Made by a program: the position numbers and the translations under genes. 64,000 bases of DNA, taken from assembly GCA_973895155.1 (NCBI GenBank), contig OZ316895.1, forward strand, positions 14,942,001 through 15,006,000. The letters run 5' to 3'. Positions 36,058 through 46,306 of the stretch are shown here, one piece after another; the stretch's first letter is position 1; every line of letters starts with the position of its first letter. The stretch comes from Marsupella aquatica (lineage: Eukaryota > Marchantiophyta). Below the pieces are notes generated by a model that made no database searches, was not told the origin of the DNA, and was given only the letters and a program-made list of their open reading frames with translations.

Positions 36058-39000
36058 ATGGCGCAGCACAATATGAATTCAGTGTTCTACGCAACTAGTT
36101 ACCACCCAATTCAGGCGGGAAGCATCGATGGCACGGATACTGCATCTCATGACAATGGCGTCTACAGAGCCCTCGTGGCCTCCTCCACGGGCCTCTGTAT
36201 GTCTCTTCACTTCATATCCCTTTTCTTTTGGGCTGATAAATGCGGTCCTTTCGATGCTTGAACAGTCTACATCTGTCTCCTGGGTCTGTAGAATTTATGG
36301 AGAATAATTGTCTCTGTGTCCCTATTGCGCTTTAAAATGGCCAAAAGTATTCTTAATTCTGAGGTTCAAGTTTCGATATGCCTCGGATTTCGGATCTTTT
36401 AGATTTTCAAAAGGTGTAAATGTATCAAATTGCTCCACCACAAGGCTGGCCCAATCTCTAGTTGCTGGCAAGCTCAGCTGTGAATGCTCGATATATCTAT
36501 AATTCGCCTCGAAAATCAGAACTCTAGCGTATTCTTTCTTTGTGGCCCAGTAGCCCACCGACCAAGAGTTCTGGACTGCCTTATCGTAGAGGGACTAAAG
36601 ACAACGAAAAATATGATAGTAGTAGACAGGAATCGAGCTCTAGTGCATCTTTTTTCTTTGGACAGTTTTGGGTTTTTGACTCTCCTGATCTTGTACTGCA
36701 TGTTCTCCACGACTTCCTTGCAGATGATCCCACAGGCGATCCGAAGGCCGAGGGAGATCCGTTTTGCACTCTCTTTGTTGGCCGCATGGCGCACCATACA
36801 ACGGAAAAGACTTTGCATGAGGTTGTAACAGCCGAACCCTTACAATACAGCTCGAACTTACTTGTGGATATTCAGAACGGGCTCCCAAACCCTTGTGAGA
36901 CTGATGTGGGAGAGTGATGGGCAGGTAGACTAAGGGCATTCTTGGCAGTAATGTGGTATTGTGGAATCCTTCTCGGCTACTAGCTTATGAAATAGAAACC
37001 AGTAATTTAAAAAATATGTAAAACACAAGTCATCTCAAAAACTTCGAGGCCTTAAACAAATTAGGTCTTTTGATCCTAGAAATTCCTTTACCAGACTGTA
37101 TCTGAAGAGATCTCTTTTGTAACGCTTTCTGATCAAGATGCACGGTTGGAATTAGCGTGCAGGTTATGAGCAAGTATGGAAGAGTCAAGCGTCTACGGCT
37201 GGTCCGTCACATTGGTATGCTCCGAGCTTGATATTCCTAGAGTTCTTAAGTGACATGCATGGTTGTAATACATATGTTTCCACGCTGGAGTGAAAATGCT
37301 TGATACTTAGTTGTGCTAAACGCACGATTGCCTTACTGAAAAGTTTGCCTGACTCTCAGATTTCCAACTTTTGAGAGAGTCAAGTAACTAGGCTAGATCA
37401 CCTGGAAGAGCTTCCAGGACGGATGTAGACACGGAGTATTCAAAACTGTTAAGTCCATGTCATTCGAAAAGGAAGATGTCGGTCAAAATGTCAAAATTGA
37501 ACAAGATTATCATTTACTTCAGTAAAGAACCTTCTTTGCCATTTGTCTTTCCCTATTTTCGACTGAGAACGATCCTATCCTTGAAAAGCCAAATGAATAT
37601 TCAATATCTTGCGTCTGACAGGTCTAACTTTTTCCATATTACAGTGACAGGGGCATCACGTGGATATGCTTTTGTGGAGTTTGAAAGTGAGTATGACATG
37701 CAGAATGCCTATGAGGTAACAATCACTTGAAAATGTAGAGGATGGCCAGTATTCTGCATTGTGGATGTTTGTATAAGTTCACGGTTGAGAAGAAGAAAGC
37801 GTCATGACGAGCATTGGCAAACGAGATATTACTTTTGTTTCTTTGCGCTGTTCATTCTCGAGCATCGTCAAGAAAACAGTAAATTGCTTCCATGGCAATC
37901 ATATTTTCCTTTGTGTGTTTAAGAACTGGACGAAGCAATTTAATCGTTTAGCAAATTGGGAAGGCTGTAGTGGTCAGCTGAGACATTACAATTTGGATAG
38001 AATTGCTCATCCGAATGTTGATCGGTATGATTGAGTCGCTGACAAACAACCTGCCCTGACTCTGCTGTGTTCCTTGGATGCAAGGTAGCACAGCATGATA
38101 TAATTGATGGTTCGTCAATATTGGTAGATTATAACCGCCAGCAGTTGATGCCTGGTTGGATACCACGGAGATTAGGTATGTCATTTATTTAACGCAGAAA
38201 CGTATTGACAAACAATTGTGAGCAAGCTCGGGCTTGTCTGGCTAATCTGTAAGAGGGTCATTTTACTGCCCATGGATTGTATAACGGTTCGTGTTATCAT
38301 TGTCTTTATGACATACTCCGTACCTTGTCTCCAAGCATCTTAGAGCTGATAATAGTGAAACAACAGTGTGCTGTAATAGTTATTGAAATCTCCCTAATGC
38401 TCCCAAGTGTCACAAATAGGTCGTTCTTTGAACATGAAAGTGCCAGTCCTGATCACCATTTGAAATGCTTGATTTGGAGTTTTCTTTTCCCAGGGGGTGG
38501 GTTGGGTGGCCGTAAAGAATCAGGGCAGTTGAGGTTTGGTGGACGTGATCGCCCATTTCGAGCACCACTGTGAGCAGATTCTTTCCAGATCTCGTTAGCC
38601 CACTTTTGCAATGTAGATAATCTTCTCAATTGGAAGCAGCATGAGCGTTTGAGATCCTTTATATGAAGTTTGGGATTGTCAAATGCAGCCCAGAAGCTAG
38701 CTAACCACTGAGCTGCTTTTGGGCCGAGTGGATTACAATTATTCCCACAAAAGATCAGTATCGTGGCTGTGGAAGAACGTTCACGCAAGCAACACCTTTT
38801 TTGTTCAGTGTTCTGACATGATTATTTCTTCACAGGCGTTCCATTCCGAGTGAACAATTGACGAAACTAGGAATTCCGCTGCCACCTGTGGGTCGATATA
38901 TGTCTCGTTTTCAGGTGAGCTTTCATCTCGTGTTTGGCCTCTAGAAACTGATCTGTAGGTTGCCTAGTTTTCAGTCATTACCTTTTGTTCCCTGGCAAGT

Positions 39001-40427
39001 TTGCAAGTACTTCCTTGAGCCTATTTGACGTTGGGCGTTTCAACGTTCATGAACATCCATGGAGACTTGGGGTATCTTAGGCCTCTGTGAGAGCTGAGTA
39101 CTCCAAAATCCATGTTGAAGCTATATGTTTGTCGCACAGCATTTCTGTAAGCTTTGCGATGGAAGTGATGATGGTCAATCGGAATAAGCCCCAAATGTAG
39201 GTAGCGAAGCAGATACTTTGTACAGTCGCAAATCATGCTGGGGCCATTACGGTGCCACTTCGTAATTTGTTACTCACACAAGTCCTTGTTGAGGAACCTG
39301 GTAGTAGTATGCACATTGTTATAGGTCGAGTGAACAGTATGACGAAGAATTTTATAGTGATGGAGGATCCTCCATTTCCGCACGGTGCCACTTCGTAATT
39401 TGTTACTTACATAAGTCCTTGTTGATGAACCTGGTAGTAGTATGCACATTGTTATAGGTCCAGTGAACAGTAGTGACGAAGAATTTGTATAGTGATGGAG
39501 GAGCCTCCATTTCCGTTCTTTATTCTGATCGAAGGTAAAAGTCCCTGAGGGGACTCATTTGCCTTGGGACGTGATCTAGTTCTTCTTACAACTGGATGCC
39601 CATGGCAGCTACCTCCGATACCGCGACGACCAGGGAGTTCAAAGGACGGTGCCCATCTCAAACAAAGGTCAGCTTATAGACGAAGTCCTAAACATGAGGT
39701 TGAACGAGCTGAGATGGAGCAACGAGCAGAATCCTCTTCAAGACTGGGCAGGCGATCCGTAGGTAGAGAAAGAGAGTCCACCACGCATGAGGAGCACAGT
39801 GGTAGACCAAGAGCAGAGGAAGATGCTGATCGAGCTTATGCAGATGAGAAACAGCATAGAAAGAGAAGGCACTCTGACCAAGAGGACGAGCGCGTTGATA
39901 GTGAAAAGACCTCGAGGTCCGGTCATGGAGAGAGAGAACGCAGCAGGCATCGAGACCGAGATCATGAATACTTGAAAGAGCACAAAAAGAGAAGGCACTC
40001 TAACCAAGGGGACGATCCAGTTGAACATGAGAAATCCACAATTTCCGGTCATGAAGATAAAGAAAGCATCGTTACTCAAGACGAAGGGCATGAACGTAGG
40101 AAAGATAGGAAAAAAAGAAGTCATTCTGAGCACTGGGATGAACAACTTGATTATGAAACGTCCTCAAGGTCCGGTCATGAAGACAAAGATAGCAGCCGAC
40201 ATCATGAGAGGTCCAGAAGCAGGTCCAAGCACAAACATAGAGATAGTGGGCACCATGAGTCTTCAACAAGCAAGTCTAGGCACAACGAAAGAGACGGTGG
40301 TCATCGTCATAAGAGTGATCGAGGGACACAGTCAAGGGAAAGCACTGCAGAATATGATAGGTCACCAAAGCATGGAAGTGAACAAAGTAGACATAGTCGA
40401 AGCAAGCAAAGGAGAAAGGATGAGTAG
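36058..40427 (+). CDS. SNRNP35: U11/U12 small nuclear ribonucleoprotein 35 kDa protein
   Basis: Minor-spliceosome counterpart of U1-70K; part of the U11/U12 di-snRNP that recognises U12-type 5' splice sites in the nucleus. Eight exons: 36058-36196, 36724-36821, 37163-37214, 37645-37715, 38085-38175, 38494-38569, 38836-38914, 39609-40427, giving 474 aa. One RRM with RNP2 TLFVGRM and RNP1 RGYAFVEF lies at about residues 60-138. The plant U11/U12-35K signature follows: [64 protein letters not shown]. This signature and the absence of the usual U1-70K N-terminus separate it from U1-70K. The last exon encodes an Arg/Glu/Asp/Ser-rich tail with three exact 42-residue repeats (DNA 39861-40238), making the protein longer than the ~330 aa plant norm. 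Exon 5 uses an AAG|G acceptor, chosen for frame. Confidence 0.93.
39251..39516. repeat. 133-bp tandem duplication in intron 7 of U11/U12-35K
   Basis: Two adjacent copies begin GGTGCCACTTCGTAATTTGT at 39251 and 39384. Both run through CCTGGTAGTAGTATGCACAT to CCTCCATTTCCG. They differ at only a few positions, so the duplication is recent relative to other repeats here. It lies wholly within the last intron. Confidence 0.92.
39861..40238 (+). repeat. Three 126-bp coding tandem repeats in the U11/U12-35K tail
   Basis: Three units of exactly 126 bp start at 39861, 39987 and 40113. Each encodes 42 residues starting K-R-(R/S)-H-S and carrying (R/I)SGH(G/E)(E/D)(R/K) near the middle. The units remain in frame, but protein identity has drifted, most in the last third. 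Confidence 0.9.
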
Positions 40428-41020
40428 ATGGGTGACATTTTGAGCCAAAGGCCTCATTTCTGCAAATGCTAAACTAGAATGATAAAAATCATTTTCATCC
40501 CCAGAATGACGACCAATTCCAGTTCGGGCAAGTATAGTGAATGTCACTGCCAAGTGCAGATTTTCCAAACGTGTTCTCATGTCGTGTATCCTCCATCCAG
40601 GAAAGGCACAATCCTCCAAGGGTTTTGGTAATCTGAGTGAAATTCTTCGAGAATGTCTGGTGGTGGATTATGGAAGATTTGAAGAAGGGTACAAGGGAGC
40701 AGTACCAAGTACTACCTCTATTCATTCGAAATCAGAACAACACTGTAAAAAGAAATGTCATGTCTATGAGATGATTTCTTGTCCTAAAGAACTCATTTGA
40801 TTCCTAAGTTTGCCGCTTGTAGGAAACACTGAAGCTCACTGTGCAGTAAGAACATTATTTCTCCATTGTCCTCTAAAAGATTTTGCTCTTTTGACGCCCA
40901 AAATTACTCTTCGATGCTTCGTTTCCAAGAAGACCATTTTTCTCCGTTGCAACTCCTGTTGTTCAGACTCTTCACGGTTCCCATACTTGGAAATTCTGAT
41001 GTCTAAGTGGCAAAACCAAT

Positions 41021-41220
41021 GGCACCATAGTCATTGTGTGATTAAATTCAAGCGGACCAAAACAGAGGCAGAAGGATATGCCGAAAGAAAAGAGGGAAGG
41101 AACGTAGAAAAATTCAGACACCCCTTGGCACCATATATACTTTGTGGGATTGAACTCAAGTGGACCAAAACAGAGCAGAAAGGATGTGCCAAAATAAGAG
41201 AGGGAATGAACAGAGGGTCG
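41021..41220. repeat. 105-bp tandem duplication
   Basis: Copies start GGCACCATA at 41021 and 41126. Both contain AA(A/C)TCAAG(C/T)GGACCAAAACAGAG followed by an AGAGGGAA(G/T)GAAC-like block. The ORF through them (40810-41286) matches no known family and probably just reflects the duplication. Confidence 0.8.
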
Positions 41221-44210
41221 AGCAGCAGTTTAACACAAATTCCCACGGTAAAAGTCATCAACAATTTTCACCCCTCTCAAAACTGACAAAACCAAGCCAG
41301 GATGGCCCTAGACATTGTCCTAGCCCATCCCCATGGACTGCTGAAAGTTAACAGCGTGGAAAGAGAGGCTGCATTTAAGATAGAGTTTGGGACGAGTAGT
41401 CCTTTCAGACTCCCCGACCAAATGTAAACTCCAGGTTTTTGGCAGACCTGTCCTTTTTTTAACATCTTCTAGATCTCTGTTTAAGCTCAAGTGTTTCCAG
41501 CATGTTCTATGATGTTACTTGACAAAGTTTGAAACTCTTTTGAGTGTTTACTCTGTATTCAATGATCACAAAAATGGTGGAATACTATAAATTTTCTAAA
41601 TTCTTTGTGGAATATTATAAATCACCGAAAAACAAGCGCTCCAATTTTGTGAAGGACACCCTCAGTAATTTGGGCATGACAATGACTTTCAACTGAAGCT
41701 GTTGTTGATCCAACATGGAATGGAGTGGAACTCAAATTTTAGACCACCTCTGTTGGAGGTCTCTTCTTCTGGCTGCTTGGTCTATTCCTACTTTGAGTCA
41801 TTTGCATTAAAAGTGGACCCGCAAGTCCTTCATATATATGATTGTTTGTTGTCCGAGCTAAAAAGACTCTACCCAAAGAATACCCTGGCATTCAGGTGGA
41901 GTGGGTCCCCAATCTGTCCTTTGGTAAATTACTCTAGCACAACTTGCTCCGCTTAGCTTTACAAGAACTTAGGGGACCATCAAAGGACTCCAAAAAGGCT
42001 TTTAGCCCCCCTGTACAATACTTTTAGTGTGTAAACTGACCCTCCATTTTGTTTGGTGAAAAAGGCTCACAAGTGCCCCAAAGTCTTGTAAAGTCACGCT
42101 CATAACCAGCCCACATTCAAAACAAGCTTTGCATGTAGCATCTGAGGACAACATAACTTCAGCTGAGGGCCCCACTTTGACCCTAGGGGAGCATCACATG
42201 CAACAATGAAAAAGTTGTATTTAATTCATTCTGAGAAAGGCCTTGTAAGGAATGATATGGAAATAAGAGTTCAAATATTAAAAATGTCACTGGTCGTCAC
42301 ATGGTTAGCATAGATTTCTTTATTTTTCATCACTAGTATAGAGCACAGTGTTTAAATAGACAACCTGCTCTCTATTACTAGGAAATCAGGTCCAGCAACA
42401 AGCAACTGTCTGTGCTAATAAACAAGCTTTGAGGAGGCTATGAGACATTTTGTTTATAGTGCTATTATGGGGCATCTTTGTTTCAGTCTCCTAAGCTATT
42501 TTTTGGTTATTATTTTTAGTTTCAATTTCAATCTACAAGAGCTGTAGTTTTTTTTATTTTTCCATTTTGAGATTACCTGTACCCCCAACATATGTTTCTT
42601 GCATTCCCTTCTAATTATGCCAAACGTTCCATAAACCTATTCAGCTTCAATATTGAGTTTCCAGATTTTTTATTTGCATCTTTGGGAACAGGTTCTTGGT
42701 GAGTCCAAGGATCAAGCCCTTGGCCTTTGACTCCCCAACCAACACAACCACCAATATGCTCAGCAAGGATGCAAGAATTTGATGGAGTCATTGGGTTTAT
42801 TCAAAGGTGCAACTATGCCAGAATTCTTATTTTTGAAACTGCTATATGGTGAATCCACCTTTCAGATTTTGTTTTATTGAGAGTTTTGGTGTCATTATTT
42901 TTATTTCAATGTGCCTTACATTTTTAATTATTTTATGGACCCTTTAATTTACAATTTTATTTAATTTATGGACCCCTTTAATTTTTAGGATTTTAAAGTG
43001 TTTTGAACTTATTTTGGCAGCCCCCTTATAAATTTTAATGTTTGTGATTTATTAGAAATGAAATGAAAGGCTCCACCACTTGAACATTCTCATGAATGAG
43101 AGAAATGATTCTAATTGTGTCTTAAGTTCCCCTCATGTCTTTCTTTCCTAAATTTATGGTTTATATTGAAATGAGTGTCATTCATGAGGACATTGAATTA
43201 AGTGCACACATGGTAGCATCCTTGATTGTACTTTTCATTGGTCACTGTGCACCAATCCTTCTAGTTATGTTCTCATATTCTATTTACTTTCAAATCACTA
43301 CAAGACAACAACTCAAACATGTTCCAGGATGAGCATGCTATATATTCAAAGGCACAAGGATGCCAGAATTTATGTTCATGATATTATATTTAGTCTTCAA
43401 TAGCCCACACCCCTGCCCCGCATCTCGTTGAGCACACATGGTTTGAGAGTTCGAGACTGCCACTCCAATGAGAGTTTCACGCAGCTACTGAAGACTAAAA
43501 TAATATCAGGCAGTGGGAGCTCACAATCTGCACATTGAAGGCTACATATGATCTCAGGTAGTGGGGACCTCACACTCTGCAATTGGTAGGCCAGGGTAAA
43601 GTAGCCAAAGTAGGGAGTAGTAGAAAATGTTGAGCCAAAGATGACTCTTTCAGTCGTCACTTAACCAAAGAGTCAAGGGGTGGCTATTAAAATATTCTTC
43701 TCTATGAGGTTTTTAGTATGGATGGGATCTCTTATTTTTTGCCTTCAAACCAAAAGCTCACCCATCCATCAGGGGATAGACTACCAGCTCGACGGCATGC
43801 ACATCTGTAGGGTAGCCACGAGGAGGGTCATACCAAGGGATCTGACAGGGACCAGACCAGGAAGGAGAGAGGGTTGGACTAGAGCCCCAAAACAGACCAC
43901 CCTAAACCCAGCCACCAGCTGGATGGGATCTCTCCGTAAGATGGTGAAAACTCTGACTCTAAATGTGGTCCTTCAAGTCAAGAGTCACATGATTAGAGTT
44001 GCATTGTGAGCTTTCAATGCCATCCAAGTCCAAACCCTGGCCCAAACTTAAGGTTTGGATTAAGATCAACTGCTAGAAGTTTGTACCTTATGGACTGCAC
44101 TAAGTGAAGCAATAATAGTGGGACCTGGAAACTTGATCCTGTATCCCAGGGTGGGGCAGTCAGGGAGAGTAACAGTAGTACCTTATTGCCATGAAAGGTT
44201 AAATCTCTTG

Positions 44211-44220
44211 CCCCCCCCCC

Positions 44221-44260
<40 letters not shown>

Positions 44261-44267
44261 AAAAAAA
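44211..44267. repeat. Compound microsatellite: C-run, (AC)n, A-run
   Basis: Eleven C residues (44211-44221) are followed by an uninterrupted AC run to about 44258 and then a short A run. Confidence 0.97.
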
Positions 44268-45001
44268 TGGAATATGCTTTTAAGTACTTTGATTGTGAGC
44301 CAAAGAGGGGACAAATTCAAAAAGTTTGGAGTGAAAGCATGAGAAAAAAATCTTCTTTAGTTGAAAAGGAGGAAAATTTGATTTCGATAACAAGCAAAGA
44401 GTAATAAATGAAAATGGCAATGAATGGAAAGCTTGAGTAAATGACAAGGACAATTGGAAGGACAATGAAAGAACTCTCTTGCATTGACAACACAGCTTTA
44501 GAAAGATTAGAAAAAAATGTTCTCTTGCATTACCCTATCTGTCAGCCTCCCTAACCCTGGACAAGTCATGTTTGATTGGAAGCCACTCAAAATGTGAACT
44601 GAAGCTCTCTATTTCTCTCTATTTCTGGGGCATTATGGCACATTGTAATACCCTCTAAACAGGACTTTACAATATACATCATACACACTGTGTTTTTTCC
44701 TTGGATTTTCAGTGCGTTCGTGGAGAAGAATGCTTGTCAAGATTTGGATTCAGGAAGATTCTCCTCTACCTTTCCTAAACACCAAATTAAATCTCTCAGC
44801 CGTTAAGTGTATAAAGTCTTGTTTCCAAAGCAATATGGGCAATAATAGCCCCTTGAAACTCAAGCTGAATCTCTTGTATTTTGGGGCATTATATACCACA
44901 ATTCTGTAAAGAGGACATTATTATATAAGAAATGTCCAAAAAATTACAACTTATCTTTTCTAACTTTAGCAAAAGCATAAGATAATCTTTCTAAAAACCT
45001 T

Positions 45002-45200
45002 ATCCAGATCTTGACCAGGGCATTATGCTCCAACCAGCCCTTTAAAATACAAGGTGAAAAAATAAAATCAAGAAGGGCACTAGTAAAAGTAGAAAAGAAT
45101 CTTTCCAAATATTTCTAAATAGGTGATCCAGATCTTGACCAGGGCATTATGCTCCAGAATGCACTCCAAAATACAAAGTGAAAAATCACGAAGGGCATAT
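45002..45200. repeat. 124-bp tandem duplication
   Basis: ATCCAGATCTTGACCAGGGC followed by ATTATGCTCCA occurs at 45002 and again at 45126. Each is followed by AAAATACAA(G/A)GTGAAAAA and AAGGGCA. Weaker relatives lie upstream near 44628 and 44880. Confidence 0.82.
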
Positions 45201-46306
45201 TGCATTGTAGACTGTCACTGAAACTGTAGATTCCAACCAATCTTTCAATGTATGCGAGGCCCTCCATGAAGACGAGACGAGACGACACGCGATGAATTGA
45301 GAGTTTGAGACACTATGAAATGAAATGAGACAATGATGTCACTCCGTTCCAACTTCCAACGCTTTCTATGCTACTATTTCGAGATTTCGGCCAATTCCCT
45401 CGACGTCGGCAAGCAACGTAATGATTTTCTCTGTTCTGTGCGCAAGCCTATAACAGGATTTGATTTACACAGGAGCTGTAGGTGGGACTTGGATGGGATG
45501 GGAGCTGGACGAGCCTATCGTAGGACACTAGGACGAGTCTGTTGTAGAGTAGAGTACCTATTGCTACTGCTTACTACTGAGGAGTGATGACAGCTGCTCG
45601 AGACCTCGGACGAGCCCTCTCGGTCGAGCCCCCTACACTGTTCGCCACTCGGTGTCCATTTGCTTCTTCTTTGGTCTGCTTTTGGTCCCCCTCTTCTTGT
45701 ATGCTTTTCCCCCTTTCTCTTCTTGTATTTTGTTGACTCTTGTTCAGTACATTTGTCCACGCTTCTTCGTCTTTTGCTCAAATCGACAATTTGGTGCGGT
45801 GCCTATTCTCCCCATTTTGGAACGCTTGCTGTGAGGCTGTGACTTTAAAGCAGGATGTCAGTTTTGGGGAGCTGTGCTGCTGTGGATCGAGAGTGAGTTA
45901 CTGCGGTACCGCTGAGCTAGCTGAATTTGGTTGACATCTAGTACGGTGCATGCGCCTATCGGTATTGTGGTTGCTCGAACGGGACCATGGATCCCTGCTT
46001 CAAATGCATTGCTTCGAGGCAGGTGAGCGTGATTAGCTACAGGACTACGAAGCTGAGAAGAGAGAGCGGTGAGGATTGATGATCGGGCGGAAGGGAAATG
46101 GGTCATACGATACCGGGAGGAGGCGAGCGGTGGTAGCAAGGAAGCGTCCTTCTCATTGTCGTCGTCTCAGAGGAAATCGCTTGGCGACGCAAATGCGGCT
46201 GCTGTGGTGGTGGTGGTAGTCAGCAGCGGGGTTCTTCGTCAATTCTGCTTGATGCATTGGGAATTTCGGTATCGCTATCGCGATTCGTGGTGCTGGGAAG
46301 GATAAG

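Larger units (their letters stand above)
40428..46306. other. Large gene-poor interval, repeat-derived
   Basis: No supported gene in nearly 6 kb. It contains tandem duplications at 41021-41220 and 45002-45200, a C/AC/A microsatellite (44211-44267), a dispersed repeat copy at 43225-43345, and a segment at 43420-43460 with AGAGTTCGAGACT that is B-box-like. The recurrent word GGGGCATTAT or GGGCATTATG in similar surroundings (44628, 44880, 45020, 45145) suggests one old repeat family. The last kilobase, GC-richer, is probably promoter and 5' leader of the phosphatase gene. Confidence 0.5.
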
